Assembly (NCBI GenBank): GCA_017438775.1
Contig: JAFRUR010000092.1
Coordinates: 1-64,000 of the forward strand
Origin: Lachnospiraceae bacterium
GTDB lineage: Bacteria > Bacillota > Clostridia > Lachnospirales > Lachnospiraceae
Reading direction: 5' to 3'
Length of the DNA: 64,000 nt
Below, one piece after another: positions 1 through 9,035 of this stretch. The number at the start of each line of letters is the position of its first letter. Position 1 is the first letter of the stretch. The notes beneath the pieces are model-generated. The model had not been told where the DNA came from and ran no database searches. It saw only the letters and a list, made by a program, of their open reading frames with translations. A program made the position numbers and the translations under genes.

Positions 1-140
1 CCGTCGGACCAGAGGTTTGCCTGCAGCTTCTTTCAGATTTCACCTCGCGATGAACACCCTTGCTGTTCAGCTATACACTTCCCACTACCTGGGCGTGTTC
101 GGGACTTTCACCCGTTAGAGCGCGCCCATGGCGCGCATAC
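1..140 (-). mobile_element. 5' part of a group II intron (domain I), cut by window edge
   Basis: Read on the minus strand, the sequence starts with GTATG at position 140, close to the GUGYG consensus of group II intron 5' ends. It continues through a GCGCGCC/GGCGCGC stem and the block GGGTGAAAGTCCC (113-101), followed by a GGTAGTG block and a GTGTTC...GAGGTGAAA stretch, which is the look of domain I in bacterial introns. It begins a few bases after the terminator of the purF-like gene, which is where class C introns typically insert. The catalytic domains and any reverse transcriptase/maturase would lie left of position 1. The third base (A instead of G) departs from consensus. No open reading frame in this stretch is credible. 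The assignment rests on motif recall and position, not on a covariance search. Confidence 0.72.
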
Positions 141-142
141 AG

Positions 143-175
143 CAAAAAACGCAGGCATTGCTGCCTGCGTTTTTC
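143..175 (-). terminator. Intrinsic terminator of the purF-like gene
   Basis: Nine-base arms ACGCAGGCA (149-157) and TGCCTGCGT (162-170) with a four-base loop, followed on the minus strand by six T. It lies about 35 bases after the purF-like stop codon and serves as the probable landing site of the intron. Confidence 0.85.
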
Positions 176-208
176 CATGCTGTCTGTATTCTGTTCTGCG
201 CGGCCCGC

Positions 209-1618
209 TCAGTCCTTCCCGTTCCAGCAGTAGGTGCAGAGGTTCTCCGGCGCGATTCCCACGGACTCCACGAGGTCGTCCAGACGGTGATAGCGGAGCG
301 AGGTGAAGTTCATCTTCTTCGCGAGATGATCCACCATGGCGGCGTAGCGGCCGGAATCGGGGTTCGCGTATTCGGCCAGGACCTCCGGCGAAACGTCGCC
401 CTCCAGCTCCGCAATGGAACGCCGCGCCGTCAGTTCCATGTCGGAAGTGGCGCGGGAGAAATTCAGGAACCGGCACCCGAACATGATCGGAGGACAGGCC
501 GGCCTGGCGTGCACCTCCGTCGCGCCGCTGCGGAACAGGAACTCCGCGGTGTCGCGCAGCTGGGTGCCGCGCACGATGGAGTCATCCACCAGGAGCATGC
601 GGCGGCCCTTGATCAGGTCGTGCACCGGGATGAGCTTCATGCGGGCGATCAGGTTCCGCTGCGACTGAATGGTGGGCATGAAGGAACGCGGCCAGGTGGG
701 CGTGTATTTAATGAAGGGACGCGAGAACGGCACGCCGGATTCGTTGGCGTAGCCGATGGCGTGGGCGGTGCCGGAATCGGGCACGCCGGCCACGGTGTCC
801 GCGGACACGCCCGTGTCGCGGCGGGCCAGGGCGGCGCCGCAGCGGTAGCGCATCTCCTCCACGCTGATGCCCTCGTAAGACGAGGACGGATACCCGTAGT
901 AGACCCACAGGAAGGTGCAGATCTTCATGCGCTTTCCGGGCGCAACCAGGCTCTGCATGCCCTCAGCCGTGATCACGGCGATCTCTCCGGGCCCGAGTTC
1001 ACGGACTTCCGAATAGCCCAGATTCAGGTAGGCAAAGCTCTCAAAGCAGACGCAGTAAGCGCCGTCCTTCCTGCCGACAGCCACCGGCGTGCGCCCGTTT
1101 TTGTCGCGCGCCGCATAGATCCCGCGGGGCGTCAGGATCAGGATGGTCATGGACCCCTCGATCCGCTCCTGCGCGTACTGAATGCCCTCGATCAGATTGT
1201 CCCTGCGGTTGATGAGCGCGGCCACCAGTTCCGTCGCATTGATCTCTCCGCCGCTCATCTCCAGAAAATGCGAGTGGCCGGCCTCCAGGATCTCCTCTTC
1301 GATCTGGGCGGCGTTGTTGATCTTGCCCACCGTGGCGATCGCGTACGTCCCGTGGTGGGAGCGCACGATCAGGGGCTGCGGCTCGTAGTCCGAGATGCTG
1401 CCCAGGCCCAGCCGGCCCGACATCGACGTGGCGTCGCGGTCGAACTTGGTGCGGAAGGGCGCGTTCTCGATGTTGTGGATGGCGCGGTCGAAGCCGTTTT
1501 TGTCGTCGTAGACGACCATGCCCGCGCGCCGGGTGCCCAGGTGCGAATGATAGTCCGTCCCGAAAAACAGGTCAAAAACGCAGTTTTCCTTGGATGCCAC
1601 GCCGAAGAATCCGCCCAT
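209..1618 (-). CDS. PurF-like glutamine amidotransferase/phosphoribosyltransferase without the catalytic Cys
   Basis: Protein of 469 aa related to amidophosphoribosyltransferase, the first enzyme of purine synthesis. The C-terminal half carries the PRPP-binding loop (MLLVDDSIVRGTQ) and the N-terminal half the Ntn-hydrolase fold. In true PurF the chain matures to an N-terminal cysteine (MCGI...), the nucleophile that releases ammonia from glutamine. Here the start reads MGGFFG, so glycine replaces that cysteine. As far as I recall, a divergent PurF-like branch in gut bacteria shows the same change. The protein may use free ammonia or do something else with PRPP. The start is the ATG at 1618 behind GGAGAGGAGAAAC; an in-frame TTG upstream lies inside that ribosome site and is unlikely. 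It stands alone, with a promoter at 1685-1713 and a terminator at 143-175, away from other pur genes. The family is certain, the reaction is not. Confidence 0.85.
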   Translation of the reverse strand: MGGFFGVASKENCVFDLFFGTDYHSHLGTRRAGMVVYDDKNGFDRAIHNIENAPFRTKFDRDATSMSGRLGLGSISDYEPQPLIVRSHHGTYAIATVGKINNAAQIEEEILEAGHSHFLEMSGGEINATELVAALINRRDNLIEGIQYAQERIEGSMTILILTPRGIYAARDKNGRTPVAVGRKDGAYCVCFESFAYLNLGYSEVRELGPGEIAVITAEGMQSLVAPGKRMKICTFLWVYYGYPSSSYEGISVEEMRYRCGAALARRDTGVSADTVAGVPDSGTAHAIGYANESGVPFSRPFIKYTPTWPRSFMPTIQSQRNLIARMKLIPVHDLIKGRRMLLVDDSIVRGTQLRDTAEFLFRSGATEVHARPACPPIMFGCRFLNFSRATSDMELTARRSIAELEGDVSPEVLAEYANPDSGRYAAMVDHLAKKMNFTSLRYHRLDDLVESVGIAPENLCTYCWNGKD

Positions 1619-1684
1619 GTTTCTCCTCTCCTGCCGCAAAAAGTGTGCGCGCGGGGATGTCCCTGCGCGTTGCTCTCTGGATTT

Positions 1685-1713
1685 AGTTTAGCATGGTTTC
1701 CCGCCCCGGACAA
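1685..1713 (-). promoter_or_regulatory. Sigma-A-type promoter of the purF-like gene
   Basis: Minus strand -35 TTGTCC (1713-1708), 17-base spacer, -10 TAAACT (1690-1685) with a TG one base upstream (extended -10). It lies about 65 bases before the ATG at 1618. Confidence 0.6.
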
Positions 1714-1764
1714 TCCGAAAATATGACGATACGCGCCGGATTTGCGTGCGGTTTGAGGGCAGAA

Positions 1765-1793
1765 TTGACATTCCGGCCCGCTTGGGCGATAAT
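1765..1793 (+). promoter_or_regulatory. Sigma-A-type promoter for the small conserved gene
   Basis: TTGACA (1765-1770), 17-base spacer, GATAAT (1788-1793), about 25 bases before the ATG at 1819. Confidence 0.7.
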
Positions 1794-1818
1794 GAGACCC
1801 AGCAAAGGAGGTGCGGTC

Positions 1819-2094
1819 ATGTTTCGCGTCTGGGCCAAGATCTTCAAAGAAAATCGTCTGCTCCGGGACACCGTCGTCATCGACGATTCCGCCGCGACCC
1901 GCACGTCCAAGGTGTTTCACGCCCTGGAGGAGGCCTGCCGCGAACTGGATCTTTCCGTGCCCATCTGGCTGGACAAGAACATCGCGGAATTCAAGCGCAT
2001 CGCCAAAACACGGTTCACAAAGGACAGCTTTATCGAGACCGTGGACTTCGATTTTCTCGAATTCCACGTGATCGAAGAGGATGCCATCCTGTGA
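1819..2094 (+). CDS. Small conserved protein of unknown function (91 aa)
   Basis: A 91-residue acidic soluble protein starting MFRVWAKIFKENRLL, with no membrane segment or signal peptide. Similar short proteins occur in Clostridia genomes as conserved hypotheticals; I recall no function. The start at 1819 is set by AAAGGAGGTGCGGTC just upstream and by the promoter at 1765-1793; a longer reading from 1693 would run through the promoter. The gene stands alone on the plus strand between the purF-like gene and an SDR gene. The reading is supported by the strong ribosome site and promoter and by a sensible, well-mixed composition. Confidence 0.8.
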   Translation: MFRVWAKIFKENRLLRDTVVIDDSAATRTSKVFHALEEACRELDLSVPIWLDKNIAEFKRIAKTRFTKDSFIETVDFDFLEFHVIEEDAIL

Positions 2095-2262
2095 CGCAAG
2101 ACCGCCGGCTCAGCCGGTGTCATCAGGAAGAAACACTCATCGCGGCTTCCTCCGGCAAGCTCCCGGAGAACTGTCCGGAGAGATGCTGATGCTGTCATCC
2201 CCGGACTTCTGCCCTGCACCTGCGGGCGGCTGCCTGCCGGAACATCCCCGGAAGAAAAAAGA

Positions 2263-2290
2263 TGGAAAAACGCTCTTCCGGCAGTATAAT
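2263..2290 (+). promoter_or_regulatory. Possible promoter of the SDR gene
   Basis: TATAAT at 2285-2290 with a weak -35 (TGGAAA, 2263-2268, 16-base spacer), about 49 bases before the ATG at 2339. The -10 is exact; the -35 is poor. Confidence 0.4.
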
Positions 2291-2338
2291 CAATACGATC
2301 CATCTGCTTTAAATAAAAACGTGCGGAGGCATCAAAGA

Positions 2339-3091
2339 ATGCTGAAGGAACTGGGATTTAACGGAAAAACAGTTTTGGTGACCGGCGGGGCCACGGGACT
2401 GGGCCTCGCGATCGCGCAGGAACTGGACGAGCTGGGCGCCCGCGTGGTGATCGCCGGCAGAAGAGAGAGCCTGTTAAAGGAAGTGGCGGAGGAGCACGGC
2501 TGGGAGTATAAGCGCCTCGATCTGGCAGACCACGATTCTCTGGAGGGCTGGTGCCGGGAATTCTGCGAGGAGTTCGGCGTGCCCTACGGTCTGGTCAACA
2601 ACGCCGGCATCCAGAACAACAAACCGGCGCTTTCCTACACGAAAGAAGAGATCGAGCAGATCCTCTCCATCGTCGTGACCGGCACGTATCTGCTGACCAA
2701 GAACCTCGCAGCCGCGATGCTGGAGAAGGAAGCCGGCTCCATCGTATTCATCACCTCCAGCGCCGTCCACATGGCCCTGACCAACAATCTGCCGTATTCC
2801 ACGGCCAAGGGCGGTCTGAGCTCCATGACCCGGGCCTTTGCCTCGGAACTGTCCCCCAAGGGCATCCGTGTCAACAGCGTGGCTCCCGGCTGGATCGAGA
2901 CAGAGTTGGTCAAGGAGAGCATGCGGCGCGTGCCGGAGCGGCGGGCTCAGGTCCTGCACCGCTCCCTCCTGGGGCGCTTCGGGCAGCCCGGAGACGTGGG
3001 CCGGGCCGTGGCCTTTCTTCTCTCGGACGCGGCGGACGGAATCACGGGGGCGGAGCTCCGCGTGGACGGCGGCATCGGCGTGTCGCTGTAA
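2339..3091 (+). CDS. SDR family NAD(P)-dependent oxidoreductase
   Basis: A 250-aa classical short-chain dehydrogenase/reductase. Visible features are the cofactor loop TGGATGLG near residue 15, the NNAG motif near residue 90, the catalytic Ser of ITSS, the YSTAK active-site motif, and a C-terminal ELRVDGG typical of the FabG/gluconate 5-dehydrogenase type. The substrate cannot be told from sequence; a sugar acid or polyol is a reasonable guess. The start at 2339 follows CGGAGGCATCAAAGA; longer in-frame reading upstream gives no SDR-like sequence. It is monocistronic, with a hairpin terminator at 3150 and a convergent acyltransferase behind it. Confidence 0.88.
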   Translation: MLKELGFNGKTVLVTGGATGLGLAIAQELDELGARVVIAGRRESLLKEVAEEHGWEYKRLDLADHDSLEGWCREFCEEFGVPYGLVNNAGIQNNKPALSYTKEEIEQILSIVVTGTYLLTKNLAAAMLEKEAGSIVFITSSAVHMALTNNLPYSTAKGGLSSMTRAFASELSPKGIRVNSVAPGWIETELVKESMRRVPERRAQVLHRSLLGRFGQPGDVGRAVAFLLSDAADGITGAELRVDGGIGVSL

Positions 3092-3149
3092 ACCGGGGCC
3101 GTCTTATTTCCGTGCGGAACCGTTTGACACAACCGAACCGGAACAGCGG

Positions 3150-3185
3150 CCGGCATGATCTTCGGATCATGCCGGTCGCGCTTTG
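3150..3185 (+). terminator. Hairpin terminator of the SDR gene
   Basis: Eleven-base perfect arms CCGGCATGATC (3150-3160) and GATCATGCCGG (3165-3175) closed by a TTCG tetraloop, followed by a T-rich but interrupted tail. It sits in the convergent gap with the acyltransferase gene. Confidence 0.6.
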
Positions 3186-3193
3186 TCCCTGTT

Positions 3194-4252
3194 TTATCCC
3201 TGCCCTATCCCCGCCCCCTTCCTTCTCCCACAGATCCAGCGCGAGAGCCGGTTCACGCCCATGGCCGGAAGGAAGGTCAGCAGAAAGACCGCCGCGGTCA
3301 TAAGGATGCCCACGGGCAAAAACGCACAAAGGGGATACTCCCCGTAAAACAGGACATAGATGCGTGAATCGGCGATATAGGACAGGAGATAGAGCTCCAG
3401 GACCATATCGGAAACAAACGCCGCGGCGCGCTGCACGATTCTGTTTTCGCTCTCAAACTGGTACAAAAGCAGAAACGCCGCCGTGGCCATCGCGCCCGGA
3501 ATCAGCCCGTTGTACCACACATTCATACCCGAATAGAACCTGTCCGGTTCCGTGCGCGTCGCGATGTTCGCACAGGCCAGAAGCGCACTCCCGGCCAGAA
3601 GCAGCAGGGCGAGATGCCGCCTGCGCGGCCGCGGCTGATATGTCCGGATATAAGCGCCGATCACATACCAGGTCGCGTAGTAAAGCGAGGAAAAGTACTC
3701 CGGCATCAGGTTCCCCAGCACCGTGCCGTTCACTGTGGCCGGAAGAAACGTGACGCAGATCATGGTCAGAACCAGCCCCCGGTGTGCCCGACGGTCTGCG
3801 CAGGCACGCCAGGCCAGATTCAGCACCGGGCTCACAAGGAACAGTCCGAGATACATCCCGATGTACCAGCTGTAATTGGCCAGTTCAAACCGCAGGAGGC
3901 TCAAAAACCACTCCCCGGCCGAAGCCGCCTCCTTCAGGATCAGGGTCTTGTACAGCAGCTGAATCGCCGAGACCAGGACATAAGTGCACAGGACGGGGAG
4001 CAGGGACCGATAATAGTTCCGGTCCCACGGTTTTCCGCACTTTAAATACCCTGTCAGCATTAAGAACAGCGGTACGCAGCACATGCAGACAATGCGCCAC
4101 ATGACCGTAAAAAAACCGCCTGCATCGGTCACTTTGCTGTAGTAGAACCCGTTTCTCAGAAAAAAGTGTACCCATAAAACCATGAAGAGCGCTGCGATGC
4201 GGACCGCGTCCGCGCCGAAATCCCTCCCCCTGTTTTCAGCGTTTCGATTCAT
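3194..4252 (-). CDS. Acyltransferase family 3 membrane protein
   Basis: A 352-aa integral membrane protein of the acyltransferase-3 family (OatA/NodX type), which O-acylates sugars in envelope polymers, lipids or exopolysaccharide. The N-terminus carries the family's early membrane segment with a histidine (ALFMVLWVHFFLR, residues about 22-34), followed by about nine further hydrophobic segments. The periplasmic SGNH domain found in OatA is absent, so this is the membrane-only type. The start follows AGGAGGGCTTTTTCC. It faces the SDR gene and lies upstream of a two-component gene pair without overlap. The acceptor is unknown. Confidence 0.85.
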   Translation of the reverse strand: MNRNAENRGRDFGADAVRIAALFMVLWVHFFLRNGFYYSKVTDAGGFFTVMWRIVCMCCVPLFLMLTGYLKCGKPWDRNYYRSLLPVLCTYVLVSAIQLLYKTLILKEAASAGEWFLSLLRFELANYSWYIGMYLGLFLVSPVLNLAWRACADRRAHRGLVLTMICVTFLPATVNGTVLGNLMPEYFSSLYYATWYVIGAYIRTYQPRPRRRHLALLLLAGSALLACANIATRTEPDRFYSGMNVWYNGLIPGAMATAAFLLLYQFESENRIVQRAAAFVSDMVLELYLLSYIADSRIYVLFYGEYPLCAFLPVGILMTAAVFLLTFLPAMGVNRLSRWICGRRKGAGIGQG

Positions 4253-4324
4253 GGAAAAAGCCCTCCTGCTTCAAATTTACAGGACGGCTCTTTCAAATCC
4301 GCTGACACAATTCCGACAAAAACC

Positions 4325-5731
4325 TTACAGTTCTGTCCCGCCCTGTTTTCCGGTCTCCCGCGGCAGATACACCAGCGCATTAAACTGATCGCCGTCGATC
4401 TTCACCTCAAAGCGGCCGCCCACAGACTCCGTGTACGTCTGCGCGATGGCCAGCCCCAGGCCGCTCCCCTGCGAGGAGCGGGCCTTGTCTCCGCGGGCAA
4501 ATCTCCGCACGATCTCTTCGGGTGAAAAATCCATCTCATAGGACGCGGTGTTGACTACCCTTACCCGGATGTCCGGTCCTGCCTCCTCCGCGTAAATGTA
4601 GATACGCGATCCGCGCAGTGCGTATTTGCAGGCGTTTTCCAGCAAGTTCGCGAAGACCTGGTGCATGCGGGCGCCGTCGGTCCAGACAGGGATCCGGTCG
4701 GCAAAGTACGTCCGCTTCACGGTGAGACCGGCCTCGTCCAGTTCTTCCTGATACAGGCCGACGGTCTGTTCCAGGAGCTTCACCAGATCCGCCCCGGAGA
4801 GCGCCGGTTCCAGCGCCCCGCTGGAGACTTTCGTCAGTTCGAACAGGTCGTCCACCAGGTCCTTCATATAAGCCGCCTTGCGGTTCAGCCGCTCAAGCTG
4901 CTCCTCTCCCTTCTTCGAGAGGGTTTCCTCCTGCAGGAGCTCCCCGTACCCGAGGATGGCCGTGAGCGGAGTGCGCAGATCATGCGAGACATTGGAGATC
5001 AGTTCCACCTTGAACCTCTCGCTCGTGACAGCGTCCTGCATCGCCTGCGCGTTCTCCTTCTGGATCTCCCGAAGCTTTTCCTCCAGGCCGGCATATGCCC
5101 CATCCCCCGGCTCGACGTTTTCCCCTTCCCCAAACCGTTCCAGCTGCTCCTCAAGGTGGCGAAGATCCCGGCCGTATACTTTCTGCGCAAGTCCCAGCGC
5201 CGCGCGGGCAACCAGGAACCAGGCCGGACGGAGCCGCTTCCGGATCCAGCCGGTCCACTCGCTCAGGAAAAGCAGACACACAAAGACAAACAGTGCAAGC
5301 CCGATGACGGCGGCCCGGCCGTACAGACGCCTGAACGCAGCCAGGGCCAGCAGGAGAAGCGAGCCGTCCGGCCCGAGAATCGGAGCGCTCTGCGGAAATC
5401 GTATCAGTGCCGCTGCCGCTGCCGCCATCCCCGCCAGGATGCAGAGGCTTCCCGCAATCGGTCTCCACGGGGATGCGGCGGAGCTGCCCCCGTCTGACGC
5501 GATGACGGCGCTGTATGCCGTCTCCTCTTCTGCACCGTCTGCCCCGCTCATATCCTCCGCCGCGGTATTGGTCTCCCACACGAAAACCGCCGTCGTGGCG
5601 GGCGGCAAGGTCGTTTCCACGGGGTCCGAAAACAGTTCCCTGCCCTGCGCGATACGCAGGCCTGCCGCGATCAGCATCGCCGCGGCGGCCAGGAGCAGCC
5701 AGGCATAGGCGTTGTTCCTACTCGAAGACAT
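4325..5731 (-). CDS. Membrane sensor histidine kinase
   Basis: A 468-aa sensor kinase. An N-terminal membrane segment and a roughly 60-residue Thr/Ala-rich outside stretch are followed by three more hydrophobic segments, a coiled region, the dimerisation/phosphoacceptor helix (SNVSHDLRTPLTAILGY, H-box) and an ATPase domain with N-box (NLLENACKYAL) and G-box (GSGLGLAI). It phosphorylates the regulator encoded just upstream; the two genes overlap by 14 bases (5718-5731), so they form one operon and pair. The architecture resembles VanS/ResE-type kinases, but no resistance genes are nearby. The signal is unknown. Confidence 0.92.
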   Translation of the reverse strand: MSSSRNNAYAWLLLAAAAMLIAAGLRIAQGRELFSDPVETTLPPATTAVFVWETNTAAEDMSGADGAEEETAYSAVIASDGGSSAASPWRPIAGSLCILAGMAAAAAALIRFPQSAPILGPDGSLLLLALAAFRRLYGRAAVIGLALFVFVCLLFLSEWTGWIRKRLRPAWFLVARAALGLAQKVYGRDLRHLEEQLERFGEGENVEPGDGAYAGLEEKLREIQKENAQAMQDAVTSERFKVELISNVSHDLRTPLTAILGYGELLQEETLSKKGEEQLERLNRKAAYMKDLVDDLFELTKVSSGALEPALSGADLVKLLEQTVGLYQEELDEAGLTVKRTYFADRIPVWTDGARMHQVFANLLENACKYALRGSRIYIYAEEAGPDIRVRVVNTASYEMDFSPEEIVRRFARGDKARSSQGSGLGLAIAQTYTESVGGRFEVKIDGDQFNALVYLPRETGKQGGTEL

Positions 5732-6416
5732 AGCCGATTCCCCACACCACCTTCAGATGCTCCGGCTTCTTCGGATCGATCTCGAGTTTCGCGCGGATCC
5801 GTCGGATGTGCACCATCACCGTGTTCTCCACCGAAAAGCTCTCGCCATCCCAGACGCGGCTGTAGATCTCCTCCGCGGAAAAGACGCGGCCGGGATGCTC
5901 CATCAGCACCTGCAGGATCCCGTACTCCGTGGCCGTCAGATGTACGTATTCTCCCCGCACCAGGAGCTGTTTGCGGCTCCTGTCCAGGACGATATCCCCG
6001 ACGCGTACCAGGTCGTCTGCCCCCGTCTCCCGGATGGAGCCCAGATCGTCGTAGCGGCGCAGAAGCGCCTTGACCCGGGCCAGAAGTTCCTGCTGATAGA
6101 AGGGCTTCACCAAATAGTCGTCCGCACCGGATTCCAGTCCCAGAACGCGGTCGCTCCCCTCCGCCTTTGCAGAAAGCATCAGGATGGGGACGTTGTTTTC
6201 CTGCCGGATCTTCATGGTGGCCAGCATCCCGCTCATCCGCGGCATCATCACGTCCATGATGATAAGATCCGGCCGTGCGGAAGCAGCCAGCGCGCAGGCC
6301 TCGTCCCCCGCCGACGCGGTAATGACCCTGTAGCCGGCCGCTTCCAGCTCGCTCCGGACGATCTGAAGGATGCTTCGGTCGTCGTCCGCGACCAGAATCG
6401 TATACGTCTCATGCAT
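5718..6416 (-). CDS. OmpR/VanR-type response regulator
   Basis: A 232-aa regulator with an N-terminal receiver domain (acidic pair ADDD near residue 10, phospho-accepting Asp in LIIMDVMMP, conserved Lys in VKPF) and a C-terminal winged-helix DNA-binding domain ending in VVWGIGYVFE. The start chosen is ATG 6416 (MHETYTILVADDD); a longer reading from 6449 adds residues not typical of the family. It is the partner of the overlapping kinase. A response-regulator-first operon of this kind commonly controls envelope or nutrient responses; the targets here are unknown. Confidence 0.92.
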   Translation of the reverse strand: MHETYTILVADDDRSILQIVRSELEAAGYRVITASAGDEACALAASARPDLIIMDVMMPRMSGMLATMKIRQENNVPILMLSAKAEGSDRVLGLESGADDYLVKPFYQQELLARVKALLRRYDDLGSIRETGADDLVRVGDIVLDRSRKQLLVRGEYVHLTATEYGILQVLMEHPGRVFSAEEIYSRVWDGESFSVENTVMVHIRRIRAKLEIDPKKPEHLKVVWGIGYVFE

Positions 6417-6464
6417 GGGATCACCCGTTTCCGAAAGGCACACGGCCACGGACAGGACTGCGGC

Positions 6465-6498
6465 AAAACGTCCCCGAGATCACCGGATCCGGGGACGT
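6465..6498 (-). terminator. Hairpin terminator behind pgi
   Basis: Nine-base arms ACGTCCCCG (6468-6476) and CGGGGACGT (6490-6498), followed on the minus strand by four T. It lies about 28 bases behind the pgi stop. The T tract is short. Confidence 0.6.
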
Positions 6499-6525
6499 CT
6501 GCTCGCGGGTCCGCAGCCGCGTCTA

Positions 6526-7872
6526 TTACAGTCTCTTCAGCAGCTCTTCCCTCTCCTTCTCGTAGCCGGGCTTGCCGAGCAGCGCGAACATGTTGCGCTT
6601 GTAGCTCTCCACACCGGGCTGGTCGAAGGGGTTCACGCCGGAAAGGTATCCGGACACGCCGCAGGCGAACTCGAAGAAGTAGAACAGCTGGCCAAGGCTC
6701 TCCTCGTCCTTCGCGGGGATCTTCACCAGGAGGTTGGGCACCTGGCCGTCGGTGTGCGCCAGGATGGTGCCGTTCATCGCGCTCTTGTTGACGAAGTCCA
6801 TGCCCTTGCCGGCCAGATAATTCAGGCCGTCCAGATCCACCGGCTCTTCCCTGATGACGACGTCACCGGGGTACTCCTCGATGGAAAGCACGGTCTCGAA
6901 CATCACGCGGGAGCCGTCCTGGATGAACTGGCCCATGGAATGCAGGTCGGTCGTCAGGTCCACGGCGGCCGGGAAGATGCCCTTCCTGTCCTTGCCTTCG
7001 CTCTCGCCGTAGAGCTGCTTCCACCACTCGGAGACGTAGTGCATGGACGGCTCGTAGTTGGCCACCACTTCCACGGCCTTGCCCTTGCGGTGCAGGATGT
7101 TGCGGATGACGGCGTACTTCATGGCGATGTTCTCTTCGTACGGCTTGTTCAGGGCGTCCTCGCGGGCCTTCTGCGCGCCGCGCATCAGGGCGGAGATGTC
7201 CGCGCCGGAGACGGCGATCGGAAGCAGGCCGACGGCCGTGAGCACGGAGTAGCGTCCGCCGACGTCATCCGGCACCACGAAGGTCTCGTAGCCCTCTTCG
7301 TCCGCGAGTTTCTTGAGAGCGCCGCGGCCCTTGTCGGTGGTCGCGTAGATGCGCTTGGCGGCCTCAGCCTTGCCGTACTTCTCCTCCAGCATGGCCTTGA
7401 AGATGCGGAACGCGATGGCCGGCTCCGTGGTCGTGCCGGACTTGGAGATGACGTTCACGGAGAAGTCCTTGCCTTTCAGGACGTCGCACAGGTCGCGCAT
7501 ATAGGCCGGGCTGATGTTGTTGCCGACGAAATAGATCTCGGGGGTGCCGCGGTCTTCTTTGCAAATCACGTTGTAGAAGCTGTGGCGGAGGAACTCGATG
7601 GCCGCGCGGGCACCCAGATAGGAACCGCCGATGCCGATCACGAGCAGGACGTCGGAATCCGCGCAGATGCGGCCGGCCGCCGCCTCGATGCGGGCGAACT
7701 CTTCTTTATCGTAGTCCACGGGCAGGTCCACCCAGCCCACATAGTCGTTGCCGGCGCCGTTCTTTTCGATCAGCTTCCTGCGGCCGTCCTCCGCCATCTC
7801 CTTCATGTAGCCGATCTCCTCTTCAGAGAAGAAGGCCAGCGCCTTACTGTAATCAAATTTCAGCTCTTTCAT
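6526..7872 (-). CDS. pgi: Glucose-6-phosphate isomerase
   Basis: A 448-aa phosphoglucose isomerase interconverting glucose 6-phosphate and fructose 6-phosphate in glycolysis and gluconeogenesis. Family blocks are present: the phosphate-binding loops ([17 protein letters not shown] and [11 protein letters not shown]), [12 protein letters not shown], the [13 protein letters not shown] segment and the C-terminal [16 protein letters not shown] carrying the conserved catalytic-region Gln and Lys. The length matches the short Gram-positive PGI type. The ribosome site AGGAGG precedes the ATG. It is third in an operon behind the TSCPD gene and murG (74 bases after murG). Confidence 0.97.
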   Translation of the reverse strand: MKELKFDYSKALAFFSEEEIGYMKEMAEDGRRKLIEKNGAGNDYVGWVDLPVDYDKEEFARIEAAAGRICADSDVLLVIGIGGSYLGARAAIEFLRHSFYNVICKEDRGTPEIYFVGNNISPAYMRDLCDVLKGKDFSVNVISKSGTTTEPAIAFRIFKAMLEEKYGKAEAAKRIYATTDKGRGALKKLADEEGYETFVVPDDVGGRYSVLTAVGLLPIAVSGADISALMRGAQKAREDALNKPYEENIAMKYAVIRNILHRKGKAVEVVANYEPSMHYVSEWWKQLYGESEGKDRKGIFPAAVDLTTDLHSMGQFIQDGSRVMFETVLSIEEYPGDVVIREEPVDLDGLNYLAGKGMDFVNKSAMNGTILAHTDGQVPNLLVKIPAKDEESLGQLFYFFEFACGVSGYLSGVNPFDQPGVESYKRNMFALLGKPGYEKEREELLKRL

Positions 7873-7946
7873 ACGGTCCTCCTGTGCTCTGTGTCCGTGA
7901 CAGTTCGAAATGTGTTTCCGTGATTCGGCCCTGCGGCCGGCAGGTC

Positions 7947-9035
7947 TTAAAACTTCCGCCCCTTACCGCCGCCGCTGCGGGCGCTGTCAATCAGGTCCGC
8001 CACCACGCGCACGCCGTCCGACTGCGCGGCGCCTTTCATGGCCGCGGCATATCTTTCGCGGTCCTCATACAGCGCGAAGACGCGGTCCGACAGGATGTGC
8101 GGCTCCGTGATCTCCTCTTCCTCCAGGACCATGGAAAAGCCCTGCTTTTCGAAGGAGCGGGCGTTTAAGATCTGGTCCCCGCGGCTGGCCGTCTTCGGAT
8201 ACGGGATCAGCAGGTTGGGCTTGCCGAGCGCCAGCAGCTCGCAGATGACGTTGGCGCCCGCGCGGGAGATAAAGACGTCCGCCGCGGCGTAGTAATCCGC
8301 GAGTTCCTCGTTGGCGAACTCCTGCTGCACGTAGCCGGGCGTGCCGTCGAGCTCCGGCGCGAGGTTCCCCCTGCCGCACAGATGCAGGACGTCAAACTTC
8401 TCCAGCAGCGTGGGCAGCACCGCGCGCACGGCCTTGTTGACCGCCACGGACCCGAGGCTCCCGCCGATGATCATCAGCACCGGCTTCTCCCCGGAAAAGC
8501 CCGCGCGGGCCAGTCCCGCCTCGCGGCTCCCGGACAGGAGGTTCGCGCGGATCGGCATGCCGGTCAGGACCGCCTTGTCTTTGGGGAGGTGCTCCAGGGT
8601 CTCCGGGAAGTTGCAGCAGACCGTGGTGGCCGTCGACAGACTCAGCTTGTTGGCCAGGCCCGGCGTCAGGTCCGCCTCGTGGATGACCACGGGGATGTGC
8701 AGGCCCTTCGCGGCCCGCACCACGGGCACGGCCACGTAGCCGCCCTTGGAGAAGACCACGTCGGGGCGCTCCGCCTTCAGGATTTTTTTGGCCTCTCCGA
8801 AGCCCTTCAGGACCCGGAACGGATCCGTGAAGTTCTTCCAGTCGAAATACCTGCGGAGCTTGCCGGAGGAGATGCCGAGATAGCGGATCCCCTCGCGCTC
8901 CACGAGGCCCTTTTCCATGCCGTTGTACGACCCGACGTAGACGATGTCGTAGCCGCGGGCCTTAAGTTCCGGGACCAGCGCCAGGTTGGGCATCACATGC
9001 CCGGCCGTGCCGCCTCCCGTCAGAAGGATCTTCAT
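7947..9035 (-). CDS. murG: MurG, lipid II GlcNAc transferase
   Basis: A 362-aa GT28 enzyme that adds GlcNAc from UDP-GlcNAc to undecaprenyl-PP-MurNAc-pentapeptide (lipid I), making lipid II on the inner face of the membrane. The N-terminal glycine-rich loop ([15 protein letters not shown]), [30 protein letters not shown] and [24 protein letters not shown] blocks identify it. The ATG overlaps the stop of the upstream TSCPD gene in ATGA, and AAGGAGG lies nine bases upstream. It is unusually far from a dcw cluster and shares an operon with pgi. Confidence 0.97.
   Translation of the reverse strand: MKILLTGGGTAGHVMPNLALVPELKARGYDIVYVGSYNGMEKGLVEREGIRYLGISSGKLRRYFDWKNFTDPFRVLKGFGEAKKILKAERPDVVFSKGGYVAVPVVRAAKGLHIPVVIHEADLTPGLANKLSLSTATTVCCNFPETLEHLPKDKAVLTGMPIRANLLSGSREAGLARAGFSGEKPVLMIIGGSLGSVAVNKAVRAVLPTLLEKFDVLHLCGRGNLAPELDGTPGYVQQEFANEELADYYAAADVFISRAGANVICELLALGKPNLLIPYPKTASRGDQILNARSFEKQGFSMVLEEEEITEPHILSDRVFALYEDRERYAAAMKGAAQSDGVRVVADLIDSARSGGGKGRKF

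Noticed and set aside
1-140. Ribosomal RNA fragment or misannotated cell-wall hydrolase open frame
   Set aside because: The minus-strand reading fits the 5' end of a group II intron behind a terminator, and no rRNA helices could be recognised.
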